From: BOG-931 sp963761525
Lineage (GTDB): Bacteria; Pseudomonadota; Alphaproteobacteria; Rhizobiales; Xanthobacteraceae
Assembly: GCA_963761525.1 (NCBI GenBank)
Contig: CAVXHG010000008.1
Coordinates: 682,001 to 746,000, forward strand
Reading direction: 5' to 3'
DNA: 64,000 nucleotides
Part shown: in pieces, positions 53,483 to 63,035 of the stretch
How the letters are laid out: every line of letters begins with the position of its first letter
Numbering within the stretch: the first letter of the stretch is position 1
Made by a program: the position numbers and the translations under genes
The notes under the pieces: generated by a model
The model's input: only the letters and a program-made list of their open reading frames with translations
The model's database searches: none
What the model was told of the DNA's origin: nothing

Positions 53483-53806
53483 CTACTGGCTGTTACCGTT
53501 CGGAGCGGGTGCCGCGGGTGCCGGTGTAATCGGAGGCCGTGCGGTCGTCGTCGCTGGACCCGGAGCCGGCGCCATGGTCGGAGGCGCCATATGCGTTACT
53601 GCTGGCGGCGCTACGTCATTAGAAGCCGTAACCTGGTTTGGCTGATGACCGATGCCGAAGGCGACCGCAAGCACGACGACAAGAAACACTGCCGCGGCGA
53701 TCCACCCCCATGTGGCATTCATGGCGCGCGCATCAGGATCGAGAGGCGGATCCCGCCGCAACGGATCGTTCGGATCTCTATAATCGTAATTTCTAAAGTC
53801 AGACAT
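53483..53806 (-). CDS. Single-TM protein with Pro/Ala-rich tail, hypothetical
   Basis: 107 aa from ATG 53806 behind GGAGG. N-terminal polar part (SDFRNYDYRDPNDPLRRDPP), one membrane helix (WIAAAVFLVVVLAVAFGIG, about residues 38-57) and a periplasmic tail dominated by P, A and T. The tail is likely disordered or wall-spanning. No family known. Confidence 0.65.
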   Translation of the reverse strand: MSDFRNYDYRDPNDPLRRDPPLDPDARAMNATWGWIAAAVFLVVVLAVAFGIGHQPNQVTASNDVAPPAVTHMAPPTMAPAPGPATTTARPPITPAPAAPAPNGNSQ

Positions 53807-54014
53807 AGGAGTGCCTCCTTCAACGATTATTTTCGAGATCAATAACCGGCGGTGGAGGCTCGTGGTTCCTGATTCTTTTCAAGAAATGGCACCTAGGCTT
53901 TTGCATCATGACGGGAACTCTCAGGGTTCCCTTGTTTTCGGACCGGTTTGAGACAAATTAGGACGCTTTCAAAAGCAGTTGTGCTTTCCGAAAATGGCTG
54001 GGGAGGAAAATGTC

Positions 54015-55001
54015 GTGAGCAGCAGAGGTTTTTTTGCAATGCAGCGCGCGATCACAGCAGCAGGTTTATTTGCTGCCATGGCTTGCGTGCTGAATCTGAC
54101 CCCGGTGAGCGGTCAATCCTCGTCCGGAACATGGACGATGAAAACGCCGCTGCCGGCGCCGCGCGCGGAAGTCGCCGCGGTGGCGTTTGACGGCAAGCTG
54201 CATGCATTGGGCGGTTCGGTAAACGGTGTCGCCGGGCCGTATCACGACGAATACGATCCTGCGACCGATACCTGGCGACCCCGCGCACCACTACCCGAAG
54301 GGCGCGATCATCTCGCTGTGGCTGTCGCAGGCGGCAAGATTTATGCCTTTGGTGGCTTTACCGGTGCAGTTCATAAAGGTGCCGGGACCGATGCGTTCGA
54401 ATACGATCCCGCCACCGACACATGGCGCACACTGCCGCCGATGAAGGGGCCGCGGGGTTCGGCAGGCGCGGCAACGATAGATGGCAAAATCCATGTCATC
54501 GGTGGCCGTGGCCTGGACGGTATCGTGGTGCAAACTCACGAAGTGTACGATCCCCAGAGCGGAACATGGAGCGACGCGGCGCCGCTGCCGACGCCGCGCG
54601 ATCATCTGGCCGTTGTCGCGGCGGATGGAAAAATCCATGCCATCGGCGGGCGCTTCAAATCGCCGATTGAACGCACCGGTTTGCACGAGGTGTACGATCC
54701 GGCGAGCGATAAATGGTTTTCCGCCGCTCCGTTGCCGACGCCGCGCAGCGGCGTAGCAGGCGCTTACTATCACGGTATGATTTTGGTTCTCGGTGGTGAA
54801 CTGCCGCCCGATCATACCTTCCCGGAAAACGAAGGGTACGATCCGAAGACCGACCGCTGGACGGCGCTGGCGCCAATGCCCCACGGCCGCCACGGCTTTG
54901 GCGGCGGCGCAATCGGCGATGATGCCTATTTCGTCGGCGGCAACCTTGATCCAGGCGGCGGCAACACGACTGACCAACTGATCATGTTTCATCTGCCCTA
55001 A
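54015..55001 (+). CDS. Exported Kelch-repeat beta-propeller protein
   Basis: 328 aa if started at GTG 54015 (GGGGAGGA upstream); ATG 54039 is an alternative. The signal peptide reads ITAAGLFAAMACVLNLTPVSG. Six Kelch blades repeat every 45-50 residues, for example LHALGGSVNG, YDPATDTWRPRAPLP, IYAFGGFTG, YDPATDTWRTLPPM, IHVIGGRGLDG and YDPQSGTWSDAAPLP. Such periplasmic propellers bind ligands or proteins; one known family member in enterobacteria is the mutarotase NanM, but there is no sialic acid context here. tRNA-Arg follows about 95 bases downstream. Confidence 0.9.
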   Translation: MSSRGFFAMQRAITAAGLFAAMACVLNLTPVSGQSSSGTWTMKTPLPAPRAEVAAVAFDGKLHALGGSVNGVAGPYHDEYDPATDTWRPRAPLPEGRDHLAVAVAGGKIYAFGGFTGAVHKGAGTDAFEYDPATDTWRTLPPMKGPRGSAGAATIDGKIHVIGGRGLDGIVVQTHEVYDPQSGTWSDAAPLPTPRDHLAVVAADGKIHAIGGRFKSPIERTGLHEVYDPASDKWFSAAPLPTPRSGVAGAYYHGMILVLGGELPPDHTFPENEGYDPKTDRWTALAPMPHGRHGFGGGAIGDDAYFVGGNLDPGGGNTTDQLIMFHLP

Positions 55002-55095
55002 TGCCTGCCGCAACTTGTCCCCAAGCGCGGCAATCAGGCTCGCTTCGACTTCGGCTTGCGCGGTGACGCAAAGCGAATATTGTCCGCTTGGGTAA

Positions 55096-55172
55096 GCGCT
55101 CGTAGCTCAGCTGGATAGAGCATCAGACTTCGAATTTGAGGGTCGGGAGTTCGAATCTCTCCGAGCGCGCCA
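55096..55172 (+). tRNA. tRNA-Arg (anticodon TCG)
   Basis: 77 nt cloverleaf with acceptor GCGCTCG/CGAGCGC, D-stem GCTC/GAGC, anticodon stem TCAGA/TTTGA (one G-T pair), anticodon TCG at 55130-55132, T-arm GGGAG/CTCTC around TTCGAAT, discriminator G and an encoded CCA at 55170-55172. A20, C35 and G36 agree with arginine identity. It reads CGA codons. Its last 14 bases recur at 60457-60470, making the gene a likely integration site. Confidence 0.95.
55159..55172 (+). repeat. Candidate attL: tRNA 3' end direct repeat
   Basis: CTCCGAGCGCGCCA, the last 14 bases of tRNA-Arg including CCA, occurs again at 60457-60470 in the same orientation. Confidence 0.6.
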
Positions 55173-55174
55173 TT

Positions 55175-55206
55175 TCATTACAAAACTTTGTCATTACAAA
55201 ACTTTG
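55175..55206 (+). repeat. 16-bp tandem duplication directly after the tRNA
   Basis: TCATTACAAAACTTTG occurs twice head to tail (55175-55190, 55191-55206), starting two bases past the tRNA end. Such a duplication is unexpected for noncoding sequence next to an intact tRNA and may mark recombination. Confidence 0.9.
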
Positions 55207-55317
55207 GTGCGACGCATCAAGCTACGTGCACTCAGCTACCGGTCGATGGACTAGAGACTCATCCCATGCCTCGCATGGGCCTGGATGGCTGCGAGCCAAA
55301 AAGACTATTCGCTATGA

Positions 55318-56718
55318 TCAAGGTGATGACGGTTGCTGGGTGGTCTCCAGCCACGGAGATGGGCCTGCGGTCTCAGTCTCCGCCGTTTCCAATTGGATCG
55401 GGCGTGGTATCGGTTTGAGGGCCGCCGAAATGCTCTTGGCCAAATCCGCAGCGCTAGCCTTGATGTCAGGCTGGAGAAAAGCGTCGAGTCTCTGAAGATT
55501 GGGGGCTGCATCTGGCCACCCGAGCTCTTTCGCAATCGTGTAGTGAGCGTAGGCCTTGGCGTAGTCACGCGGTGTTCCGGCACCGTCCTGATAAGCGCGA
55601 GCGAGCCAAAATTGGCAAAAGGCGTGTCTGTAAGGCGCGCAAAGCTGAAGCAATTCAAACGAGCGCTTGGTGTCGAACCATGGCGCTTCCCGCGCGACTC
55701 TGTGAACAACGGCAAGCTCCCCGAGAGCAAAGATCGAGTGCCCCTGGCGATAGGCCCGCTCGTACCACTTGATTGATTCCGACAAATCGCCGCTTTCTCG
55801 ATTGAGATACAGGTCTCTAAACCACCGCGCGAGCGTGAGCTGTGCGTCATCAAACCCTGTATCCGCCGCGCGCTGCAAATAGTCGATCGCCTTCGCGTTG
55901 TCGCGGGCCAGCCCGCCTCGCCCGGTATTGAAGCAGAATGCAAGTTGCGCCATGGCGATGAGTTCGCCCCTATCCGCCGCCCGGTGCAAGAGATCGACCG
56001 CCTTGACGGTATCGTACGCGCCGCCAAATTCGCCGCTGACATATCCGGCGGCAGCGAGCCGCATCGCGTACGGGTCGCCAGCCGCTGCCGCGTCTTCGAT
56101 CAGCTTCCGTCCCGCCGCCTCATCCTTTGGCAAGCCGCTCACGCCGACAAAGGTGATGCGGCCAAGCACGCTGCTAGCCTGGCTAACTCCACCAGCAGCG
56201 GCCTCGCGCAGCAATGTTTCCGCGGTGCGCGCCTGGTCGGTCGAATTTGGTATCAGCAGGGCAAGCGCCGTGATGAACTGAACGTTAGGGTCGCTTGTGG
56301 TGGCCGATTTCAGGATATCGAGCGTCCTCACCAAATCATAACGATAATAGGCGCCGAGCGCCGCCGCGAGTTTCGGCTGGTCGTCCGTGGCAGAATTTTG
56401 AAAGGTCGACCGGTCGACATTGACCGTGATCTGGTTGGCGATTGTGGGTCTGCCAACTTCATCGTCCCAGAACAACACAGCGCGCCGGGTTGCGGCACAG
56501 CTCGGGGTCAATGCATTGGAACAGTCGGCGGGCTTTGCCCAGTTACCCACTGAAATTGTTGCGTCAGGACCGCCGACAAGAAGCCAGCTCGCGAGCAGGA
56601 TTGCCGTCACCTGCGGCCAGACAAACCACGCGCGGCGGTACCACCGATCGTATTGCCAGAAGGCGAAATGCAAGGCCGCGGCTCGGCCCATCGCTGTCAT
56701 ACTTCTGTTCCAATCCAT
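55318..56718 (-). CDS. Membrane-anchored Sel1-repeat (TPR-like) protein
   Basis: 466 aa. One N-terminal membrane helix (WFVWPQVTAILLASWLLVGG, about residues 31-50) places the rest in the periplasm. From about 110 the chain is a run of Sel1-type repeats: AETLLREAAAGGVSQASSVL, GRKLIEDAAAAGDPYAMRLA, AVDLLHRAADRGELIAMAQL, AIDYLQRAADTGFDDAQLTL and more. Sel1 repeats are alpha-solenoid scaffolds for protein complexes. Its start lies 26 bases after the stop of the AAA-protease gene, so it is the third gene of that operon. No catalytic domain. It is probably the partner or substrate-binding part of the ATPase-protease. Confidence 0.85.
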   Translation of the reverse strand: MDWNRSMTAMGRAAALHFAFWQYDRWYRRAWFVWPQVTAILLASWLLVGGPDATISVGNWAKPADCSNALTPSCAATRRAVLFWDDEVGRPTIANQITVNVDRSTFQNSATDDQPKLAAALGAYYRYDLVRTLDILKSATTSDPNVQFITALALLIPNSTDQARTAETLLREAAAGGVSQASSVLGRITFVGVSGLPKDEAAGRKLIEDAAAAGDPYAMRLAAAGYVSGEFGGAYDTVKAVDLLHRAADRGELIAMAQLAFCFNTGRGGLARDNAKAIDYLQRAADTGFDDAQLTLARWFRDLYLNRESGDLSESIKWYERAYRQGHSIFALGELAVVHRVAREAPWFDTKRSFELLQLCAPYRHAFCQFWLARAYQDGAGTPRDYAKAYAHYTIAKELGWPDAAPNLQRLDAFLQPDIKASAADLAKSISAALKPIPRPIQLETAETETAGPSPWLETTQQPSSP

Positions 56719-56744
56719 CCCGGGGCCGATTGCTTCGTTTGCAG

Positions 56745-59454
56745 CTACGCCACGTCCTGCTTGACGACCTCAACGGCGAGGAACTTGAGCGCATCCGCGA
56801 TGGGAATGAAGAAATTGATGCTTGTGCCCGTCTTGTCAGCCGTAACGGTCATTCCGGAAACACTGACGGCGACGACATTGCCGAACCGATCCACCATTGC
56901 ACCTCCGCTACTGCCACCATGAATAGCGGCGTCACTCTGTATGAGTTTGAGATCGTTTTCCGTGCGATAGGCGCTGACGATGCCTTTGGTTATGGTCGTC
57001 GAATATTTCTCATCTTTTGGCGTACCTACGGCGTAGACCTCGGCGGCAACATCCGGCGGTTCGAGACGTAACGGCAGGGCCTCCATGGCCGACTCGTTCA
57101 CCTTGACCAGGGCGACATCTCGCGCCCGGTGAGACCGCAACACCTCGCCCGGCATCTGACGGCCAGTTGTCAGTTTGACTGTTACAAATTTGTTGTCTTG
57201 TACCACGTGGTGGTTGGTCAAAAGATATCCGTCCTTGGAGATGAAAAAGCCGCTGCCGTGAGCACCACCTTCTAGTTTTATAGTCACAACGGCGGCCTGT
57301 AGCGCGGATGTCCCCTCTGACAGTGGGGTGACAGAACTAGGAAGTGCGGGAATCTTGACGAGGGTATCGCTGATCTTCTCCGCCTCGGCCTCGCGATATC
57401 CGGAAATCCGGATGGCCGCGTCGATATCCGCGATGGCAAGCTGACGCACGTCTCCTGAGGGGTCGCGCGTAATGCGCATGGCCTGGGCCTCGCGCGCGCG
57501 CTCAAGCAGCGTTCGCATCTCGCGCGCCTGACCCCAGGATTTGTTGCGCGTGCCCAGCTTGATCCACGGACCGAGGCTTGCCTCGAGATCATCCGGCAAT
57601 ACGAAGTTTTGTTGTTTTGCCATCACCCGCAGGATGGCGGCAAGCTCGTCCGCGGTATAGGGCGGAAACTCGATCGTCTTGGTAAAGCGGCTGGAGAGGC
57701 CGGGATTGCTGCCGATGAAGCGCTGCATCTCATTCGGATAACCCGCGACAATGACGACGATGCGGTCGCGGTTATCCTCCATGAATTTGAGCAACGTATC
57801 GATTGCCTCCTGGCCGAAATCGTGACCCGGCCGAGCAAGCGTATAGGCCTCATCGATGAACAAGATGCCATCAAGGGCTTCTCTGCATTTTTCGAGCGTC
57901 TTGGGAGCGGTCTGACCGATATAGCCCGCGACAAGACCCGAGCGGTCGGTTTCGACCAAGTGACCTTTTCGCAGCACGTGAAGCGAGCGATAGATCTCGC
58001 CGAGTGCGCGCGCGACCTCGGTCTTTCCCACGCCCGACGGGCCAGTAAATACCATGTGCCGGCTGATGGGCGCGATGCTGAATCCTTGCTCGCGGCGCAA
58101 TCGCTCGACTTCAAGCGCCGATATGAGCTTGTTCACCTCGTCCTTGACCGGCGCCAACCCGACCATCTCTTCGAGGTGATCCAGCGCCTGATCGAGCGTG
58201 CGTTCAGGGCGGATGGTGGCCTCCACCTTCAGCCTGCGCCCGGCGGCGCGTGGCGCCGATTGGTCAGGAGAAGAAGGCACCAACGGGTGCTGAACCACGA
58301 CCGGAGCCGGAGTTGATAAGGGCGGGGGTGGAGGCGCCGGCGGCGGGGAGTACGTTCGTACCAAAGGCACGCCTACGCTTTCGAAATCAACCATCTCGAC
58401 CTTGCTTATGTCAGCGGTCGGGTCGGCGGCGATGCGCAAGGACTGGGCTTCACACGCCTTATCAAGAAGGTTGCGCATCTCGCGAGCGTTGCCCCAGCCC
58501 TCGCTTCTCCGCTGGGTTTCGATCCAGGGGACCAGGCTTTGCTCGAGCACGTCGGGCAACTCCGCGCGTTGTCGCTTGGCCATCAATCGCAAGATCGCGG
58601 CAAGCTCTTTCGGCTCATAGGCCGGGAATTCGATGGTCCTGTTGAAGCGGCTCGCCAGGCCAGGATTTGTGGCGATGAAACGCCGCATCTCATTCGGGTA
58701 TCCGGCGGCAATCACCATGATGCGGTCGCGGTTGTCCTCCATGAACTTGATCAAGGTAGTGATTGCCTCTTGGCCGAAATCCTTGCCTTCGCCCGCGAGC
58801 GAGTAGGCTTCATCGACGAAGAGGATCCCGTCGAGCGCCTCCTTGCACTTATCCTGCGTCTTCATGGCCGTCTGTCCGATATAACCAGCGACCAAATCAG
58901 CGCGTTGCACCTCCACCACATGTCCTTTGCGCAGCACCTTGAGCGAACGGTAGATTTCCCCCAGGGCGCGCGCGATTTCAGTCTTGCCGACGCCAGGCGG
59001 CCCGGTGAACACCATGTGCCGGCCCACCTTCGCCACAGGCAAGCCCTGTGCGCGGCGCATGCGCTCGACTTCGATGCCGGCCAGCAGCTTGTTAACTTCC
59101 TCCTTGACGGAGCTGAGACCAATCATCTGGTCGAGTTCGTCAAGCACCTCGTCGGCGCTGCGGACAGACAGCGCCTGAGAAATCCACGTTCAGCCGACGG
59201 CCAACTGTATAACCCTCTCCGAGAGGGACCAATCCGAATCCGGTGGGGTCGTTGCCGAGCCGCATCGCCACGTAAGTCAGTGCGACGCCGGCCACCATGA
59301 TCAGAAGCACGGCGCCGACCGTGAGCGAGTTCGCCCATGTCAATGCGCTTAATGGACCAGATCTCGGATTAAGGATCCAGTTAGTGGTGACCGCGGCCAC
59401 AATCATGGCAGCGCACATGGCGACCATCGGATTGTTGCGGAAAAAGTTTTTCAT
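56745..59454 (-). CDS. Two-TM protein with tandem CbbX-type AAA+ domains fused to a trypsin-like serine protease (one N-terminal frameshift)
   Basis: An intact frame of 800 codons (59147-56745) holds AAA-1 (Walker A GPPGVGKTE, Walker B GILFVDEAYSL), a Pro-rich linker, AAA-2 (GPSGVGKTE, GILFIDEAYTL) and a trypsin domain with the full triad: TNHHVV (His), ARDVALV (Asp), GGSSGG (Ser). The preceding frame from ATG 59454 encodes two membrane helices (VAMCAAMIVAAVTTNWIL, SLTVGAVLLIMVAGVALTYV) and ends GRRLNVDFSGA, the same GRRLxV lead-in that precedes AAA-2. Removing one base near 59163-59172 joins them into about 902 aa. By topology the ATPase and protease face the cytoplasm. CbbX domains remodel proteins; here they presumably feed or switch the protease. 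I know of no characterised member with this architecture. Confidence 0.85.
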
Positions 59455-59542
59455 TGCAGGCCATTCCCGATCGAGGCGTCGTGTTCACCCATTTGCACAT
59501 TGATGGGCAGGAAGTCATGGCAAGGGTTTACGGGGCAAGGGT

Positions 59543-60145
59543 TTACGGGCACGGGTTGCGAACCTGCCACCTAACGTTGACGGAATACGTACCGTTCACG
59601 TCGTGCACGCCCCCGGGCGTCAGGTAGAGCCCCACGCGGTCAGCCTCGCCGATCAATGTAAGAACTCCACGCCCCGCAGGATAAGGCGCGGGATAGGGAA
59701 CAGCTACGCGCTGAGGTGTGGGGGTGAGCTTGATCGGCGGGGACAGATATAACCCCGAACGGATGCGCACCATTCCGCCATTTCCACCGGGGCGTTGCGT
59801 CAATGTCACCCAAGCCAGTGGCACCTTGCAATTCTTCGCAGCATCCACCGCCGCTTTCGATGTTCCCGGATCGAGGGTCGGAAGCGCCGCATTGATGTCG
59901 GCTGGTAGAAGCACTCCCAGAGTGGATTCCTCACCAACAGGGGCGGGTTTATCGCCGCGGACGCTGGGCAATACGACCGCGGCGGCTATTGCGGCGATCA
60001 CGAGCCCGCCAGCAATTCCGATTAGAGTGCCCCGAGGGGAGCCAGGCCTCTTGCCACGAGGCGGCCTCTGACGTGGAGGCTGGTCTGGCGCGCTGGGCGC
60101 GCCCTCGGAAACCTCATGTTGTGCTTCTGCTTCTAGCTCACTCAT
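59543..60145 (-). CDS. Single-pass exported protein, first gene of the AAA-protease operon
   Basis: 200 aa. A cytoplasmic N-terminus rich in E, P, R and K (QPPRQRPPRGKRPGSPRGT) leads into one membrane helix (LIGIAGGLVIAAIAAAVVLP, about 41-60). The periplasmic part is small, with two cysteines (NCKVPLAW and the last-but-one residue) that could form a disulfide, and a beta-rich section (GVLTLIGEADRVGLYLTPGG). No family recognised. It is 88 bases upstream of the AAA-protease gene on the same strand. Confidence 0.75.
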   Translation of the reverse strand: MSELEAEAQHEVSEGAPSAPDQPPRQRPPRGKRPGSPRGTLIGIAGGLVIAAIAAAVVLPSVRGDKPAPVGEESTLGVLLPADINAALPTLDPGTSKAAVDAAKNCKVPLAWVTLTQRPGGNGGMVRIRSGLYLSPPIKLTPTPQRVAVPYPAPYPAGRGVLTLIGEADRVGLYLTPGGVHDVNGTYSVNVRWQVRNPCP

Positions 60146-60515
60146 GTTTGGGTATTTACACAGCGCTGGATCACGAGACTATGGTTGACGGCTGACGTGA
60201 CCGCAACCTGATTTAGGAAGCAGGATAACAACGTAGCTTGAGCCTTCTCGATCGCCGGGTTTCGCGCCAGTTGGTCATGACCGATGAATTCACTGGTAAG
60301 ATTTTTGTCACAAGCGATGACGCGGAACGTGCGTTAGAAACGTCCAACAAATGCGCATCTTGGGTTCGCGCGAGCAGGCAATGTCTGATGATAACTTCTT
60401 GAGAAAGAGCTGGAAATTAGCTACATTGATGCTGTTTTGATAATTGACCTGAGGCGCTCCGAGCGCGCCAGATTATGAAATGCATTTGGTCAGCACATCG
60501 CTGCGGGAGGGAAGC
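60146..60515. other. Intergenic region, island edge (370 bp)
   Basis: No convincing gene; a 41-codon frame at 60277-60402 has no supporting signal. Lower GC than the flanks. It contains the candidate attR at 60457-60470 near its right end and presumably the promoter of the minus-strand operon at its left end. Confidence 0.5.
60457..60470 (+). repeat. Candidate attR: copy of tRNA-Arg 3' end
   Basis: CTCCGAGCGCGCCA, an exact 14-base copy of the end of tRNA-Arg (55159-55172). The preceding GCGCT also allows a small hairpin (GCGCTC/GAGCGC), so a chance palindrome is an alternative. It lies 46 bases upstream of the next chromosomal-type gene. Confidence 0.55.
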
Positions 60516-60728
60516 ATGGCAAAGTCCAAACGAGGCCTCGACGGTCGCCATCGCGACAAGAGCGGGCGGATTGATAAGAAGCACGGCAACACCCGCGTCG
60601 CGGCGTTGCGCAAAGAATACGGTCCTCACTTCGCGAAGGGGCGGCGTAAGGACATGATGCTCAAGAACCTGTTGCACGAAACCGGCTGTGCATCGCTGCA
60701 CGAATATTTGCGGCAGCACCACAAGTAA
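60516..60728 (+). CDS. Small basic protein, hypothetical
   Basis: 70 aa from ATG 60516 behind GGGAGGGAAG, a strong ribosome binding site. Highly basic (KSKRGLDGRHRDKSGRIDKKHG) with a helical C-terminal half (MMLKNLLHETGCASLHEYLRQ). No membrane segment or signal. Unknown function; its charge suggests nucleic acid binding. It marks the return to ordinary chromosomal sequence after the candidate island. Confidence 0.68.
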   Translation: MAKSKRGLDGRHRDKSGRIDKKHGNTRVAALRKEYGPHFAKGRRKDMMLKNLLHETGCASLHEYLRQHHK

Positions 60729-60800
60729 TCGCCGGGACATTCGATCTGATCAAATAGGACGTGCTGCCGGCCGCGCAAAACCGATGGCGCGGGGGCAGGC

Positions 60801-61762
60801 ATGAACGATTTTGTCGACGATAGGCGGGGCGCCGTTGCTGTCGAACCGGCCGCTACGCTGGATGATGGCAAGCCGGCTTTGGGTCGGCCTGAGAATGTCC
60901 CGCGCGGCATTCTCATGATGATCGTTGCGACTTTCCTGTTCGCCAGCGCGTCGGCGGCGAGCAAGTGGCTGGTCGACATTTATCCGATCGGCGAGACGAT
61001 GTTCATGCGCTCGCTGTCTTCTTTGATAACGGCCGCAGCAATCATCTTGCCAGTGAGCGGGCTTTCGGTTTACGCGACCAAGCGGCCGCGCGATCACATC
61101 CTGCGCGGGATGTCGCAGACGATCTCGCAGCTCTGTCTTCTGGTCGCCTTCAGCCTGATGCCGCTTGCCGGGCGCCATCGCGATCAGTTTTGCGGCGCCG
61201 CTGTTTGCTGCGTTGGTCTCGATCTTTTGGCTCGGAGAGCGCGCCGGCTGGGTGCGTGGCAGCGCCTTGCTGATCGGTTTTGTCGGCGTTCTTGATCGTC
61301 ACCGATCCGGGCGCGAATTCGTTGACGATCGGCGCGCGTGTTCGCGCTGATCAACGCGGTGATGTACGGCACCGTCACGATTGCGGTTCGCGGCATGACG
61401 AGGACGGAGTCGGCCAATACGCTGGTGATCTGGCAGCTTTCGGTGCTGGCCTTCTTCCACAGCTTTCTGCTGCTTTTCGGCTGGCGCTGGCCGACGCCGC
61501 TTCACGCCGCGCTGATGTTCGGCACCGGCTTTACCAATGCGATCGGGCAATGGTTCTGGACCAAGATCGCTGCATCTGGCGCCGGCTGCGGCGGTGACGC
61601 CGTTCTATTATCTGATGCTGGTGTGGTCGATCGGCGATCGGATTTCTGGTCTGGGGCGACGTGCCGACGGTGAGCCTTCTGGTCGGCTCGGCGATTGTCG
61701 TCGCGACCGGGCTATTCCTGTTCCTGCGCGAGGCACGGCTGCAACGGCGCGCAACGCGCTAG
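60801..61762 (+). pseudogene. EamA/DMT-family transporter with five frameshifts
   Basis: Translating with single extra bases removed near 61171, 61292, 61338, 61569 and 61633 gives a continuous ten-helix DMT protein: PRGILMMIVATFLFASASAASKWLV, SFAAPLFAALVSIFWLGERAGW, GTGFTNAIGQWFWTK, AAAVTPFYYLMLVWSI and a C-terminal LVGSAIVVATGLFLFLREARL to a TAG at 61760-61762, about 318 aa. All five changes are one-base insertions, four of them of G. Such a density in an otherwise conserved gene points to sequence error. Confidence 0.8.
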
Positions 61763-61909
61763 ATCGGTCAGGTGTCAGACGAAGCACTAATCCGGACCTT
61801 GCCCGCGAGAAGCTGACTTAAATCTTCTGCCATTCTCGAAGCGGGAAACCGGAGTCCACCCTTTGCGGGGATCAAGTCGGAGGGCATTCGGCCCGGCTAA
61901 ACGTTCAAT

Positions 61910-62952
61910 CTACTGAATCAATTTCGCGATCCGGTCGATGATCGGCCGCGGCGTCGCATAGGTCTTTTTGATCAGCGCTTCGAGCTGTTCGCCGCTCTCG
62001 GGATCGAGTGTGAGCTTGCGCAAATTTGCTTCGGCGATGAATTCGGGATCCTTCATGGTCGCATCGAAAGCGTCGCGCAGCATCTTCAGCCGATCAGGCG
62101 CAAGTCCTGGCGGTGCGATGAACGGCCGGCCGATGCCCTGGCCGGCGTAGAGGAATTCGATCGCCTGCTTGTCTTCGGGATTTTGCGCAAGATCGACGAC
62201 AAACGGCACGTTTTTAAGCGCTGGATTGGGTTTGATGCCGCCCTGAAACAGCACCGATACCTTGCCGCTCGAAATCCAGTCCGGCTGGCGGACGTTGACG
62301 CTGTCGAGGCTTTCGCAAATGCCCTGCACCTCGCCGCGCTCCATGGCGAGAAAGACGGTGGCGGAAGAGGGATAGCCGCCGACCAGCTTGAATTTCATGC
62401 CGAGGATGTTGTTGAGCGCCAACGGGTAGGAGTGCGTGCCGGTGCCGGGCCCGTTATCGCCGACGATCAGCTCCTTCTCGAAGAGGTCATGCGCGGTCTT
62501 CACACTCGCCGTATTGGAGGCGATGCAGACATTGGTCTCGATCGCCGGCGTGCCGAGATAGGAAAGTTTGGTGGCGTCGAATTGCGCGCCCGGCTCGCCG
62601 GTCAGCGGCCCCAGCGCCGCGTCGCGCGCGATCAGCGCAATCGCGGTGCCGTCCTTCGGCGCCACATTGTAGATGAAGCCCGCGGCGCGATAGCTGCCGC
62701 CGCCCTGCAGATTTTCCGGCGTGACCGTCGGATTGCCGGGCAGGTGCTTGCCGAGATGCGCGGCGACAACACGCGCCCACATGTCATATCCGCCGCCTGG
62801 CCCAAAGCCGATATACATGGTGACGGTTTTGCCGGCGAATGCGCCCGGCGATTGTGCTGCGGCCGATTGCGCATGGCGCTCCCGGCGACGAGCGCCGAGA
62901 CTAGACACGCGATTGGGAAAGGGCATCTTGTCCGCATGACACGCTTGCCCAT
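61910..62952 (-). pseudogene. Bug/TctC-like solute-binding protein, frameshifted in the signal peptide
   Basis: The body from TVTMYIGFGPGGGYDMWARV to IIDRIAKLIQ is one intact frame ending at 61910. The true start is probably ATG 62952 (GGGAGGAT upstream), encoding a signal peptide (CPFPIACLVSALVAGSA) in another frame. One base is missing near 62870 to join SAMAQSAAAQ to the body. It is a more divergent member of the family (TPENLQGGGSYRAAGFIY in place of VENRPGA). Divergent from the Bug gene at 63036. Confidence 0.8.
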
Positions 62953-63035
62953 GGCGATCCTCCCAGGATTGCCGGCCCATGCTAGCAAAGCCGAGCGGCG
63001 ACCGCGATGCGACGTCATCGATAGGAGATTGCTTA

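Noticed and set aside
60277..60402. 41-codon frame starting MTDEFTGKIFVTSDDAERAL
   Set aside because: No ribosome binding site, no recognised domain and cysteine/serine-rich end; too short to support without conservation.
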